A stretch of 64,000 nt of DNA from Pseudonocardia kunmingensis. Lineage in GTDB: Bacteria; Actinomycetota; Actinomycetes; Mycobacteriales; Pseudonocardiaceae. Below, piece after piece: positions 34,022 through 43,339 of the stretch; the stretch's first letter is position 1, and each line of letters opens with the position of its first letter. Both the position numbers and the translations under genes were made by a program. The stretch is taken from positions 1-64,000 of the forward strand of contig NZ_VFPA01000006.1 of the NCBI RefSeq assembly GCF_006716445.1. Reading direction: 5' to 3'. Under the pieces are notes generated by a model that was not told the DNA's origin, did no database searches, and saw only the letters and a program-made list of their open reading frames with translations.

Positions 34022-34542
34022 GCGCGATGAAAGCCCCGGAGGCAGCGGCGCCCGCGACCGGGGGCGGGGAGACCGGCCGGCCGCCGGTGCCGTTGTGGGG
34101 CACCAAGCTGCCGCTGGCCGCCGTGGTGGCCATCTCCGCCGTGTTCTGGTCGGCCGGCCGCGACCTCGACGTCGGCTCGCTCACCCAGCCCGGCCCCGGG
34201 TTCTGGCCGCTGGTGCTCACGGTGGCGCTCGCCGTCACCGCGCTGCTCGGCCTGGCCATCGACACCGAGGCCGGGACCGAGCGGTTCGGCGCCGAGTCGT
34301 GGCGGGTCGGGGTCGGGGTGGTGGTGCTCTACCTCTTCATCGTCCTGTTCAGTTACGCCGGCGTGATCCTGCCCGGGATCCTGCTGGTGATGTTCTGGCT
34401 GAAGGTGCTGGCCCGGGAGAGCTGGAAGGTCGCGGTCGGCGTCGGCGTGGTCGGGACGCTGCTGAGCTACCTGCTCTTCGTGGTCGCGCTCGGGGTCGCC
34501 CTGCCCGACGACCTGATCGCCCAGCTGTGGGGTGGCCGCTGA
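34018..34542 (+). CDS. tctB: Tripartite tricarboxylate transporter small membrane subunit (TctB)
   Basis: 174-aa protein with four hydrophobic segments, the TctB arrangement; DVGSLTQPGPGFWPLVLTVA near residue 50 is the family signature region. The start may be TTG 34018, overlapping the tctC stop by 4 nt, or ATG 34027. It forms the membrane complex with TctA, driven by an ion gradient. Confidence 0.9.
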   Translation: MSAMKAPEAAAPATGGGETGRPPVPLWGTKLPLAAVVAISAVFWSAGRDLDVGSLTQPGPGFWPLVLTVALAVTALLGLAIDTEAGTERFGAESWRVGVGVVVLYLFIVLFSYAGVILPGILLVMFWLKVLARESWKVAVGVGVVGTLLSYLLFVVALGVALPDDLIAQLWGGR

Positions 34543-34543
34543 A

Positions 34544-36076
34544 ATGGACGCGCTGGGCTCCCTCCTGGAGGGCTTCGACGTCGTCTTCCAGCCGCAGAAC
34601 CTGCTCTTCGTCGTGCTCGGGGTCGTCATCGGCACCGTGATCGGCGTGCTGCCCGGCCTCGGGCCCACCGCCACGATCGCGCTGCTGCTGCCGATCACCT
34701 TCGGCATGCGGCCGGAGTCGGCGATCATCATGCTGGCCGGCGTCTACTACGGGTCGATGTACGGCGGCACGATCACCTCGGTCCTGCTGCGCATCCCGGG
34801 TGAGGCTGCCACCGCGGTCACCGCGATCGACGGCTACGAGATGACCAGGCAGGGACGCTCCGGGCCTGCGCTCGGCATCGCCGCGTTCGGCTCGTTCATC
34901 GGCGGCACGGTCGCCGTGCTCGGCCTGGTGTTCGTCGCACCGCAGCTGGCTGCCGTCGCGGTCCGGTTCGGGCCGCCGGAGTTCGCCGCGCTCACCGTGC
35001 TCGGCCTGGTCCTGGTCACCTACCTCGGAACCCGCTCGACGTACAAGAGCGTGCTCGCCGCGCTGCTCGGCCTGCTGCTGGCCACCGTCGGGCAGGACAC
35101 GATCAGCGGGACCTCGCGGTTCACCTTCGACAACCCCGACCTGTTCTCCGGGCTCGACCTCGTCGCGATCGCGATGGGCGTCTTCGGGGTCGGCGAGATC
35201 CTGCACGCCTTGGAGGACCGCAACCGGCAGGGCGGCCGGATCGGCGCCGTCGGGCGGATCCTCCCGACCCGGGCGGACTGGGCCCGGTCGCGCGGCCCGA
35301 TCGCCCGCGGCACCCTGCTCGGGTTCCCGATCGGGATGCTCCCCGGTGGCGGCGGCGTGATGTCCTCGCTCACCTCGTACGCGGTCGAGAAGAAGGTCGC
35401 CACGCGGCCGGAGGAGTTCGGCCGGGGTGCGATCGAGGGCGTCGCCGGACCGGAGACGGCCAACAACGCCTCCTCGATCTCGGCGTTCATCCCGCTGCTG
35501 ACCCTCGGGCTGCCGTCCAACGCCGTCCTCGCGCTGATCCTCGGCGCGCTGATGATCCAGGACGTCACCCCGGGACCGTCGATGATCACCGACCACCCCG
35601 AAGTTTTCTGGGGCGTCGTGGCGTCGATGGTGATCGGCAACATCATCCTGCTCGTGCTCAACGTCCCCCTGGTCGGCCTCTTCGTGCAGCTGTTGCGGGT
35701 CCGGATGGGGGTCATCGGCGCGATGGCGCTGCTGATCTCGATGATCGGCGTCTACACCGTCAACGGCAGCACCTTCGACATGATGGTGATGCTCGGTGCC
35801 GGGGTGCTCGGCTACCTGATGCGCAAGACGGGCTTCGAGGCGGCGCCGCTGGTGCTCGCGTTCGTGCTCGGCGCGATCCTCGAGACGGCGTTCCGCCAGT
35901 CGATGCTCACCTCCGGCGGCGACGTCAGCATCTTCGTGACCAGGCCGTTCTCCGGTGCGCTGGTCGCATGCACCGTCCTGGTCCTGGTCGGCACCGTCGT
36001 CGGTGCCGTCCTCCGGCGCCGCAGGGGCGACTCGACCGGCGTCCTCACCCGGACCAAGCAGATGGCAGAGGACTGA
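34544..36076 (+). CDS. tctA: Tripartite tricarboxylate transporter large membrane subunit (TctA)
   Basis: 510-aa channel subunit with about a dozen membrane segments. VIGVLPGLGPTATIALLLPI near residue 30 and GIAAFGSFIGGTV near 115 are the conserved TctA glycine-rich motifs; PETANNASSISAFIPLLTLG is also typical. ATG 34544 is 1 bp after the tctB stop; GTG 34532, overlapping tctB, is an alternative. Substrate is probably a carboxylic acid degraded by the CoA enzymes downstream. Confidence 0.95.
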   Translation: MDALGSLLEGFDVVFQPQNLLFVVLGVVIGTVIGVLPGLGPTATIALLLPITFGMRPESAIIMLAGVYYGSMYGGTITSVLLRIPGEAATAVTAIDGYEMTRQGRSGPALGIAAFGSFIGGTVAVLGLVFVAPQLAAVAVRFGPPEFAALTVLGLVLVTYLGTRSTYKSVLAALLGLLLATVGQDTISGTSRFTFDNPDLFSGLDLVAIAMGVFGVGEILHALEDRNRQGGRIGAVGRILPTRADWARSRGPIARGTLLGFPIGMLPGGGGVMSSLTSYAVEKKVATRPEEFGRGAIEGVAGPETANNASSISAFIPLLTLGLPSNAVLALILGALMIQDVTPGPSMITDHPEVFWGVVASMVIGNIILLVLNVPLVGLFVQLLRVRMGVIGAMALLISMIGVYTVNGSTFDMMVMLGAGVLGYLMRKTGFEAAPLVLAFVLGAILETAFRQSMLTSGGDVSIFVTRPFSGALVACTVLVLVGTVVGAVLRRRRGDSTGVLTRTKQMAED

Positions 36077-36089
36077 GGCGGGAACTGCG

Positions 36090-37256
36090 ATGGACCTGTT
36101 GTTCACCGACGAGCAGAACCGGTTCCGCGAGGAGCTGCGGGCCTGGTTTGCGGCCCACGGCCCGAAGGAGGCGCTCGCGCCCCCCTACGCGGAGCCCGGC
36201 TTCTCCCAGCACATGGAGTGGGAGCGCACGCTGTACGAGGCCGGGTACGCCGCCCCGGCCTGGCCGGTCCACGCGGGCGGCCGCGGCCTGGACGCGTGGC
36301 ACCAGCTGATCTACGACGAGGAGTACGCGCGGTTCGGGCTGCCCGAGCGGCTCAACAAGATGGGCCTGGTCCACGGCGGCCCGACCGTGCTGGCCCACGG
36401 CACCGACGAGCAGAAGCAGCGGTGGCTGCCCGGCATCCTCAGCTGCGAGAACATCTGGTGCCAGGGCTTCTCCGAGCCCGAGGCCGGCAGCGACCTCGCC
36501 AACCTGAAGACCACCGGCCGCGTCGAGGGGGACGAGCTGGTCGTCGACGGGCAGAAGACCTGGACATCGCAGGGGATCATCGCCGACACGATGTTCGCGC
36601 TGGTGCGCACCGATCCGACGGCGCGCAAGCACCGGGGGATCAGCTTCGTCGTCATCGACATGAGGACGCCCGGGGTCGAGATCCGTCCGCTCACCCAGCT
36701 GCACGGCAACGCCGGCTTCGCGGAGGTCTTCTTCAGCGGGGTCCGGGTGCCGCTGGGCAACGTCGTCGGCGAGCTGAACGACGGGTGGCGGGTCGCGCAG
36801 ACCTCGCTGCAGCTGGAGCGCGGGACCGGGCGGGGCACCCACACGCGGATGGCGATGGCGTTGCACGACGTCGCCGACGACGTCGCCCGGCTCGCGCCCG
36901 ACGACACCGGTGTCCTCGGCAGGCTCGGCGACCTGGCGGCGTGGACCTACGCCTACGAGCAGGCGGCCTACTGCTCGACGGACATGACGGCCCGCAACCT
37001 CCCCGACGACCACTTCTCCAGCGTGGTGAAGATCCGCCTGACCGAACTGCAGACCGCGATCCACGAGGAGCACCTCGCCGTGCTCGGGCACGGGGCCGAG
37101 ATCCCGGACTGGATGGGACCGGACCGCGAGCTGCGCGGGATGCACCGCAACTACTGGCACGGCCGGGCCGCGGAGATCTTCGCCGGTTCCAACGAGATCC
37201 AGAAGAACATCATCGCCGAGCGGATGCTCGGCCTGCCGAAGGAACCCCGACCGTGA
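36090..37256 (+). CDS. Acyl-CoA dehydrogenase, large partner (pimeloyl-CoA dehydrogenase-like)
   Basis: 388-aa flavoenzyme introducing a 2,3 double bond into an acyl-CoA. FAD/substrate motifs: QGFSEPEAGSDLANLKT near residue 125 and DGQKTWTSQG near 150. The C-terminal segment AAEIFAGSNEIQKNIIAERM has Ala where medium-chain enzymes carry the catalytic Glu (Y-E-G), as in PimC and actinobacterial steroid-type FadE proteins, which use a Glu elsewhere. ATG 36090 follows GGCGGGAACTGCG. Its stop overlaps the smaller partner start by 4 nt, implying a heteromeric enzyme. Confidence 0.93.
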   Translation: MDLLFTDEQNRFREELRAWFAAHGPKEALAPPYAEPGFSQHMEWERTLYEAGYAAPAWPVHAGGRGLDAWHQLIYDEEYARFGLPERLNKMGLVHGGPTVLAHGTDEQKQRWLPGILSCENIWCQGFSEPEAGSDLANLKTTGRVEGDELVVDGQKTWTSQGIIADTMFALVRTDPTARKHRGISFVVIDMRTPGVEIRPLTQLHGNAGFAEVFFSGVRVPLGNVVGELNDGWRVAQTSLQLERGTGRGTHTRMAMALHDVADDVARLAPDDTGVLGRLGDLAAWTYAYEQAAYCSTDMTARNLPDDHFSSVVKIRLTELQTAIHEEHLAVLGHGAEIPDWMGPDRELRGMHRNYWHGRAAEIFAGSNEIQKNIIAERMLGLPKEPRP

Positions 37257-38272
37257 AGTTCTCGTTCGACGACGAGCAGATCGCCCTCGCCGAGGCGGTG
37301 GCCCGGCTGCTGGAGAAGGAATGCGCGCCCGAGGCGATGCGCTCGCTGTGGGACGACCCGACCGGCCGCTCGCCGGCGCTGCGGCGGGGGCTGGCCGGGA
37401 TCGGCCTGCCCGGCATCCTCGTCCCCGAGGAGCACGGCGGCGCCGCCGGGAGCCTGCTCGACCTCGTCCTCGTGCTCGAGGAGATCGGCAAGGCGTGTGC
37501 GCCCGACGCGCTGCTCGAGGCGCTGGTCACCGGGCCCGCGGCCCTCGCGCTGGCCGGCTCGCCGGCGCAGCGGGCGGACTGGCTGCCCGCCATCGCCGCC
37601 GGGGAGCGCCGGGTGACGCTCGCGCTGCACACGCTCGACTCCGTCCCGGACGCGCACGTGGCCGACGTGCTGGTGTTCGCCGACGGCGACGGGCTCGCGC
37701 TGGCGCCCACCGCCGCGCTCACCCTGACGCCGCTGCGCGCCGTCGACCCGGCGCGCCGCCAGTTTCGGGTCGAGGTGCCCGCGGGAGTCGCCGAACCGCT
37801 TCCCGGCGGCCGGGAGGCACTGCCGGCCATCGCCGCGCTGGAGGCGTCCGGCTCGGCCGCGGTGCTGATCGGTCTCTCGCAACGGATGCTCGATCTGACC
37901 GTCTCCTATGCCGGGGTGCGGGTGCAGTTCGGCCGGGCGATCGGCTCCTTCCAGGGGGTCAAGCACCAGCTCGCCGCCGCGACCGTCCTGGTCCGCATGG
38001 CCCGGCTGGCCGCGCACGCGTCCGCGTGGAGCGTCGCCACCGGGCAGCCGGACGCCACCGCCGCGGCCCGCGCGGCCCGCATCTGCGCCCTCGACGCCGA
38101 GTTCGAGGCCAACCGGGTCGCGCTGCAGATCCACGGCGGCATCGGCTTCACGTGGGAGCACGACCTGGGGATGTGGCTCAAACGCGGCAAGGCGCTCGAG
38201 CAGGCCCACGGCGGTCGGCACAGGTTGTCGGTCCAGGCCGGTCGGGACGCGCTGGCGAGGAGGGCGTCGTGA
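37253..38272 (+). CDS. Acyl-CoA dehydrogenase, small partner
   Basis: 339-aa acyl-CoA dehydrogenase-fold protein, shorter than the canonical ~380. It has an N-terminal helical domain (GIGLPGILVPEEHGGA), a weak middle domain, and a C-terminal VQFGRAIGSFQGVKHQLAAA and IHGGIGFTWEHDLG typical of FadE beta-like partners. GTG 37253 overlaps the preceding stop (GTGA). Adjacent large plus small pairs form alpha2beta2 enzymes in steroid, bile acid and dicarboxylate degradation; the same is inferred here. Confidence 0.91.
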   Translation: MKFSFDDEQIALAEAVARLLEKECAPEAMRSLWDDPTGRSPALRRGLAGIGLPGILVPEEHGGAAGSLLDLVLVLEEIGKACAPDALLEALVTGPAALALAGSPAQRADWLPAIAAGERRVTLALHTLDSVPDAHVADVLVFADGDGLALAPTAALTLTPLRAVDPARRQFRVEVPAGVAEPLPGGREALPAIAALEASGSAAVLIGLSQRMLDLTVSYAGVRVQFGRAIGSFQGVKHQLAAATVLVRMARLAAHASAWSVATGQPDATAAARAARICALDAEFEANRVALQIHGGIGFTWEHDLGMWLKRGKALEQAHGGRHRLSVQAGRDALARRAS

Positions 38273-39048
38273 GCGACGAGGCCGTCCTGACCGGGCTGCG
38301 GGAGAACGTCCTCACCGTCACCCTCAACCGGCCCGCGGTGAAGAACGCGATGACACCGGCGTCGTGGGCCGCGCTCTTCGACGTCTTCCGGGACGCCGGG
38401 TCGGACGACGAGGTCCGGGCCGTGGTGATCGAGGGCGCCGGTGACGCGTTCTGCAGCGGCGCCGACATCTCCGCGTCCGCACCCGGTCACCCGCTCACCC
38501 GGGTCCGCACGATCGGCCGGACGGCCGAGGAGGTCTGCACCCTGCCCAAGCCGGTGATCGCGAAGGTCCGGGGCGTCGCCGTCGGCGCGGGGCTCGGCCT
38601 CGCCCTGTGCGCGGACTTCGTGGTCGCCACCCCGGGCGCGCGGTTCTCCGCGATCTTCGCCAGGCGGGCGCTCTCCCTCGACTTCGGCAGCAGCTGGCTG
38701 CTGACCCGCGTGATGGGGCTGCAGCAGGCGAAACGGCTCGCCTACCTCGGCGAGATCATCGGCGCCGACCGGGCGAGGGAGCTCGGCATCGTCACCGAGA
38801 TCGTCGACGACGACGAGATCGACGCGCACGTCGACGACCTGGCGGGCCGGTTGGCCGCGATGCCGCCGATCGCGGTGGCGCAGAACAAGGAGCTGCTGCA
38901 CGCCGGGCTGGGTTCGTCGCTCCGGGACGCGATCGACGGCGAGGCCCGGGCCCAGGCGGTCAACTACGGCACCGCGGACCTCGCGGCCGCCCGGCGTGCG
39001 TTCACCGCGAAGACCGCGGCGACCTACACCGGCGAATGGGGCGGCTGA
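38269..39048 (+). CDS. Enoyl-CoA hydratase/isomerase family protein
   Basis: 259-aa crotonase-fold enzyme. TLNRPAVKNAMTPASW at the N-terminus, GDAFCSGADIS (oxyanion hole) near residue 63 and AVGAGLGLALCADFVVATPG near 105 are typical. The usual hydratase glutamates (E in G-G-G-x-E-L) are not obvious: the motif reads GAGLGLALCADF, so another crotonase-family reaction is possible. Overlaps both neighbours (GTGA before, TGATG after), so it is fully integrated in the operon. Confidence 0.91.
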   Translation: MSDEAVLTGLRENVLTVTLNRPAVKNAMTPASWAALFDVFRDAGSDDEVRAVVIEGAGDAFCSGADISASAPGHPLTRVRTIGRTAEEVCTLPKPVIAKVRGVAVGAGLGLALCADFVVATPGARFSAIFARRALSLDFGSSWLLTRVMGLQQAKRLAYLGEIIGADRARELGIVTEIVDDDEIDAHVDDLAGRLAAMPPIAVAQNKELLHAGLGSSLRDAIDGEARAQAVNYGTADLAAARRAFTAKTAATYTGEWGG

Positions 39049-39965
39049 TGACGACCGGGACCACCGAATTCACCGAGATCACCTATGCGGTCGCCGACCG
39101 GATCGCGGTGGTGACCCTGCACCGGCCGGACCGGCTGAACGCCTTCACGCCGGTGATGCGCGCCGAGCTGGTGGCTGCGATGGACCGCGCCGACGCCGAC
39201 GACGACGTCCGCGCGGTCGTGGTCACCGGCGCGGGCCGCGGCTTCTGCGCGGGCGCGGACCTCGGCGCGAAGGGCGACGCCCCGTTCAGCTACGCCGGTC
39301 ACCGCCGCGCCGCCGGCGCGACCAGCAGCGACGACACCATCGACGGGCTGCCGCGAGACGGCGGCGGCGTGGTGTCGCTGCGGGTGGCGGCGATGGCGAA
39401 GCCGGTGATCGCGGCGATCAACGGTGCCGCGATCGGCGTCGGCATCACGATGACCCTGCCCATGGACGTCCGGATCGCGGCCGAGGACGCGAAGTTCGGC
39501 TTCGTCTTCGCCCGTCGCGGCATCGCCCCCGAGGCCGCGTCGAGCTGGTTCCTGCCGCGGCTGGTCGGGATCTCGCAGGCGATGCGCTGGACGATGACCG
39601 GCTCGGTCTTCGGTTCCGACGAGGCGCTGCGCGCGGGTCTGGTCTCGGAGGTGGTGCCCACTGCGGACGTGCTCGACCGGGCGCTCGCGGTGGCCCGCGA
39701 GGTCGCGGAGAACACCTCGGGCGTCTCGGTCGCGGCCACCCGCCGGTTGCTGTGGTCGATGCTCGGCGAGGCCTCGCCCTGGGAGGCGCACCGGCTCGAG
39801 ACCCACGTGATCGCCGCGCTGAAGCAGGGCCCGGACGCGGCCGAGGGGGTGGCGGCCTTCCTCGAGAAGCGCCCCGCTGCCTTCACCGCCCGCGTCCCCC
39901 ATGACCTTCCCGACCGCGTCCCGAGCTGGCCCGATCGGCCGGACCGGACCGTGCACCCGAACTGA
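39048..39965 (+). CDS. Enoyl-CoA hydratase/isomerase family protein
   Basis: 305-aa crotonase-fold protein. TLHRPDRLNAFTPVM, GRGFCAGADLG and NGAAIGVGITMTLPMDVRIA are the family motifs, and FARRGIAPEAASSWFLPRLV is the downstream active-site segment. An insert of about 30 residues (around 80-110, with SYAGHRRAAGAT) makes it longer than its neighbour. ATG 39048 shares one base with the previous stop (TGATG). Confidence 0.91.
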   Translation: MTTGTTEFTEITYAVADRIAVVTLHRPDRLNAFTPVMRAELVAAMDRADADDDVRAVVVTGAGRGFCAGADLGAKGDAPFSYAGHRRAAGATSSDDTIDGLPRDGGGVVSLRVAAMAKPVIAAINGAAIGVGITMTLPMDVRIAAEDAKFGFVFARRGIAPEAASSWFLPRLVGISQAMRWTMTGSVFGSDEALRAGLVSEVVPTADVLDRALAVAREVAENTSGVSVAATRRLLWSMLGEASPWEAHRLETHVIAALKQGPDAAEGVAAFLEKRPAAFTARVPHDLPDRVPSWPDRPDRTVHPN

Positions 39966-39975
39966 CAGGAGAGCC

Positions 39976-40962
39976 GTGCTGCGTACGTCGTTCACCGAGG
40001 TCTTCGGGGTCGAGCACCCGATCGTCCAGGGCGGGATGCAATGGGTCGGCCGGGCCGGACTGGCCGCCGCGGTGGCCGAGGCCGGTGGCCTCGGCATCAT
40101 CACCGCGCTCACCCAGCCGACCCCGGAGAACCTGGTCAAGGAGATCGCGCGGGCGCGCGATCTCACCGACCGGCCGTTCGGGGTGAACCTGACCATCCTG
40201 CCCTCGATCAACCCGCCGCCGTACGACGAGTACCGGCAGGCGATCATCGAGGCGGGCATCACGATCGTCGAGACCGCGGGCGCCAACCCCGCCCCGCACC
40301 TGCCGTCCTTCCACGAGGCCGGGATCAAGGTCCTGCACAAGTGCACGAGCGTCCGGCACGCGCTCAAGGCCCAGGCGATCGGCGTCGACGGCATCAGCAT
40401 CGACGGCTTCGAATGCGCGGGCCACCCCGGCGAGGACGACATCCCCGGCCTGGTGCTGATCCCGGCCGCCGCCCAGGTGATCGACATCCCGATGATCGCC
40501 TCGGGTGGGTTCGCGGACGCCCGTGGTCTGGTCGCCGCGCTCGCACTGGGCGCCGACGGGATCAATATGGGGACCCGGTTCATGTGCACCGTCGAGTCCG
40601 GCATCCACGACGACGTCAAGCGCCGCATCGTCGAGGCGACCGAGCGCGAGACGGAGCTGATCTTCCGGCCGTTGCGCAACACCGCGCGGGTGGCCGGCAA
40701 CGAGGTGAGCCGCGAGGTGGTGCGCCTGCTCGACGGCGGCGCCACGTTCGACGACGTCCGTGAGCTGGTGGCGGGCGTCCGCGGCCGGGAGGTCTACGAG
40801 ACCGGCGACCTCGACGCGGGGATCTGGTCGGTCGGCATGGTGCAGGGGCTGATCGACGACGTGCCCACCGTGGCCGAGTTGATCGATCGGATCGTCGGCG
40901 AGGCCGAGGAGATCATCGGGTCGCGGCTCGCCGGGCTGCGCGCCGACCGGCACAGCGCCTGA
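39976..40962 (+). CDS. Nitronate monooxygenase / 2-nitropropane dioxygenase-like FMN enzyme
   Basis: 328-aa TIM-barrel FMN protein. EHPIVQGGMQWVGRAGLAAA at the N-terminus, DGFECAGHPGEDD with the likely catalytic His near 156, and MIASGGFADARGLVAALALG, the phosphate-binding segment near 180. In CoA catabolic islands such proteins are often annotated as nitronate monooxygenases but may be enoyl reductases or other flavoenzymes. GTG 39976 follows CAGGAGAGCC. Ends 6 bp before the convergent SDR gene, with no room for a separate terminator. Confidence 0.88.
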   Translation: MLRTSFTEVFGVEHPIVQGGMQWVGRAGLAAAVAEAGGLGIITALTQPTPENLVKEIARARDLTDRPFGVNLTILPSINPPPYDEYRQAIIEAGITIVETAGANPAPHLPSFHEAGIKVLHKCTSVRHALKAQAIGVDGISIDGFECAGHPGEDDIPGLVLIPAAAQVIDIPMIASGGFADARGLVAALALGADGINMGTRFMCTVESGIHDDVKRRIVEATERETELIFRPLRNTARVAGNEVSREVVRLLDGGATFDDVRELVAGVRGREVYETGDLDAGIWSVGMVQGLIDDVPTVAELIDRIVGEAEEIIGSRLAGLRADRHSA

Positions 40963-40968
40963 CTGGTG

Positions 40969-41727
40969 TCAGCGCACCATCACACGGCCGCCGTCGACCG
41001 ACATCGTCTGGCCGGTGAAGTAGCTTGCGGCGGGGGAGGCGAGGAAGACGTAGACGCCGCTGAGCTCCTCGGGCTCGGCCCACCGGCCGAGCGGGATCGT
41101 GTCGAGGTAGGTGGACCGGAACCGCTCGTCGGTCCGGATCGTCTCCGTCATCGGGGTGGCCGCGGCCGGGGCGACGGCGTTGACGATGATGCCGTCCGTG
41201 GCCAGCTCCCGGGCGGCCGAGCGGGCCATGCCCATCAGCCCGGCCTTGGCAGTGGCGTAGTTGATCTGGCCGATGGTGCCCTGGATGCCGGCCGCCGAGG
41301 TGGTGAAGATGATGTTGCCCTGCTTCGCCTCGCGCATGCCGGGGGTGACCGCCTGCAGCCAGTAGAAGCTGCCGTTGACGTGGACCGCCAGCACGCTGTC
41401 CCACTGCTCGTCGGTCATCTTCCACAGCATCGCCGGGCGGGTGATCCCGGCGTTGGAGACCAGGATCGTGATGGTGCCGATCTCCGCGGCCACCCGGGCG
41501 GCCGCGGCGTCGACGTCGGCGCGCCTGCTGACGTCGCAGCCGACGCCGATCGCGGTGCCGCCGCTGCGCCGGATCCGCGCGGCGGCCTCGGTGGCCCCGT
41601 CCTCGTCGATGTCGACGACGGCGACCCTGGCGCCCTCGCCGGCGTAGGCCTCCGCGACCGCGAGGCCGATGCCCTGGGCGGCGCCGGTGACCACCGCGAC
41701 GCGGTCCTGCAGGGTGGGGGTGCCCAT
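40969..41727 (-). CDS. Short-chain dehydrogenase/reductase (FabG/3-hydroxyacyl-CoA dehydrogenase-like)
   Basis: 252-aa NAD(P)-dependent oxidoreductase. Cofactor motif TGAAQGIG near residue 15, VVDID after beta-2 (suggesting NAD preference), NAG near 91, catalytic Ser in TTSAAG near 144, and YATAK (Tyr/Lys) near 157. It could oxidise the 3-hydroxyacyl-CoA made by the hydratases. It is the last gene of the leftward unit with the DUF35 and thiolase-like genes. Confidence 0.92.
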   Translation of the reverse strand: MGTPTLQDRVAVVTGAAQGIGLAVAEAYAGEGARVAVVDIDEDGATEAAARIRRSGGTAIGVGCDVSRRADVDAAAARVAAEIGTITILVSNAGITRPAMLWKMTDEQWDSVLAVHVNGSFYWLQAVTPGMREAKQGNIIFTTSAAGIQGTIGQINYATAKAGLMGMARSAARELATDGIIVNAVAPAAATPMTETIRTDERFRSTYLDTIPLGRWAEPEELSGVYVFLASPAASYFTGQTMSVDGGRVMVR

Positions 41728-41757
41728 GGAGGTCCTCCTGTGCGTGGGGCGGATCGG

Positions 41758-42927
41758 TCAGAGGGTGCTCAGGTCGCCGAGGAGCGCGGTGACCTCGCTG
41801 GAGAGGGTGCCGCCGTTGCCGTGCGCGAGCGCCACGTGCACGTCGTCGACCTGCCGCTCGCCGGCCTGGCCGCGCAGCTGCCGGACCGCCTCGATGATCG
41901 TGAAGATCCCGTACATGCCGGGGTGGCAGAAGGAGAGGCCGCCGCCGTTGGTGTTGACCGGCAGCCTGCCCCCCGGCGCGATCGCGCCGTCCGCGACGAA
42001 CGCGCCACCCTCGCCCTTCGCGCAGAAGCCGAGGTCTTCGAGGAAGAGGATCGTGTTGATGGTGAAGGCGTCGTAGAGCTGCACGACGTCCACGTCCGCG
42101 ACGCCCAGCCCGGCCGCCCGGAACGCCCGCTCGCCCGACTCCTTGGCCGCGGTGGTGGTGATGTCGGTGGTCGCCGAGATGTTCATGTGCCAGCCGGCCT
42201 CGCCGACGCCGAGGATGGGGACCGGCGGTTGCGCCAGGTCCGCGGCCCGCTCGGTGGAGGTGACGATCACCGCGCCTGCGCCGTCGGTGACCAGGCAGCA
42301 GTCCAGGACGGACAGCGGGCTCGACACCATCCGCGACCCGAGCACGTCGTCGACGGTGAGCGGGTCGCGCTTGTACGCCGCGGGGTTGCGCTGCGCCCAC
42401 CGGCGCGCCGCCACGGCCACCTCGGCGAGCTGCGCGCGGGTGGTGCCGTACTCGTGCATGTGGCGGGCCGCGGTCAGCGCGTAGGCGGACACGGGCATCC
42501 GCGGGCGGAACGGCGCTTCGTAGGACTTCGTGAGCGCGGCGCCGGAGGTCATCAGGCCACCGGAGGAGGAGCGCTGGGTGCTGCCGTAGACGATGAGCGC
42601 GACGTCGCAGAGCCCGGCGTCGATCGCGGCGGCGGCGTGGCGCAGGTGGGCCACGAACGAGCTGCCGCCGGTGGCGGTGGTGTCGAAGTAGCGCGGCCGG
42701 ATCCCGAGGTACTCGCTGACGGTGTTGGCCGGCAGGTTGAAGAACGCGGAGTGGCACAGGACCGCGTCGATGTCGCTCTTCCGCAGCCCGGCGTCGGCCA
42801 GTGCGGCGGCGGTGGCCTCGCCGATGAGGTCGAGGGACGAGATCCCGGGGCCGACCTCCCCGATGCCCGCCTCGGCGATCCCGACGACCGAGGCGACGCC
42901 GCGCAGTGCCGTCTCGTCCCTGGTCAT
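41758..42927 (-). CDS. Thiolase-like lipid-transfer-type protein (possible retro-aldolase subunit)
   Basis: 389-aa SCPx/Ltp-type thiolase-fold protein. The nucleophilic cysteine of true thiolases is replaced: the N-terminal motif reads TTATGGSSFVAHL, and the second cysteine motif reads AHGNGGTLSS. The NTNGGGLSFCHPG histidine is kept. Ltp2-like proteins that lack these cysteines and bind a DUF35 partner carry out retro-aldol cleavage in steroid side-chain degradation. The DUF35 gene overlaps this one by 4 nt, so a similar complex is inferred. ATG 42927 is set by that overlap. Confidence 0.88.
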   Translation of the reverse strand: MTRDETALRGVASVVGIAEAGIGEVGPGISSLDLIGEATAAALADAGLRKSDIDAVLCHSAFFNLPANTVSEYLGIRPRYFDTTATGGSSFVAHLRHAAAAIDAGLCDVALIVYGSTQRSSSGGLMTSGAALTKSYEAPFRPRMPVSAYALTAARHMHEYGTTRAQLAEVAVAARRWAQRNPAAYKRDPLTVDDVLGSRMVSSPLSVLDCCLVTDGAGAVIVTSTERAADLAQPPVPILGVGEAGWHMNISATTDITTTAAKESGERAFRAAGLGVADVDVVQLYDAFTINTILFLEDLGFCAKGEGGAFVADGAIAPGGRLPVNTNGGGLSFCHPGMYGIFTIIEAVRQLRGQAGERQVDDVHVALAHGNGGTLSSEVTALLGDLSTL

Positions 42928-43319
42928 GACACCGGCCGGAAGTAGGGGAGCGGGCCGTCCTCGGCGTCGCGGAAGACGACCTGGACGCGGGAGTCGATGG
43001 CGACCTCGTCGGCCGGGACGTCGACGACCTGGGACATCATCCGGAAGCCCTCGTCCAGGTCGATCAGGGCGACGGCGTGGGGCTGCTGGTGGCGCGGCTG
43101 CAGCGTCGTCACCGAGTAGACGCTGCCGACGCCTGCCGACGCCGTCCAGGTCAGCTCGACGCTCCCGCACGCCGGGCACAGCACCCGCGGCGTGAACACG
43201 GCGTGCGCGCAGGCGGTGCACCGCTGGTAGCCCAGCACCTGCGCGGCGGCCAGCCGCTCGTACGCGATCCCGGGGGGAGAGTCGCCGACGATCTCGGCCA
43301 CGTCCTTCTCGTCGCTCAT
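42924..43319 (-). CDS. DUF35 OB-fold protein with rubredoxin-like zinc ribbon
   Basis: 131-aa partner protein. The zinc ribbon is CTACAHAVFTPRVLCPACGS near residues 34-53 (two C-x2-C pairs), followed by an OB-fold (VGSVYSVTTLQP; HAVALIDLDEGFRMMSQVV). DUF35 proteins bind acyl-CoA and pair with thiolase-like partners. ATG 43319 is 40 bp from the second GntR-type operator, so this leftward unit may share that control. Confidence 0.92.
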   Translation of the reverse strand: MSDEKDVAEIVGDSPPGIAYERLAAAQVLGYQRCTACAHAVFTPRVLCPACGSVELTWTASAGVGSVYSVTTLQPRHQQPHAVALIDLDEGFRMMSQVVDVPADEVAIDSRVQVVFRDAEDGPLPYFRPVS

Positions 43320-43339
43320 CGCGCTCCCAGCATCCGTGA

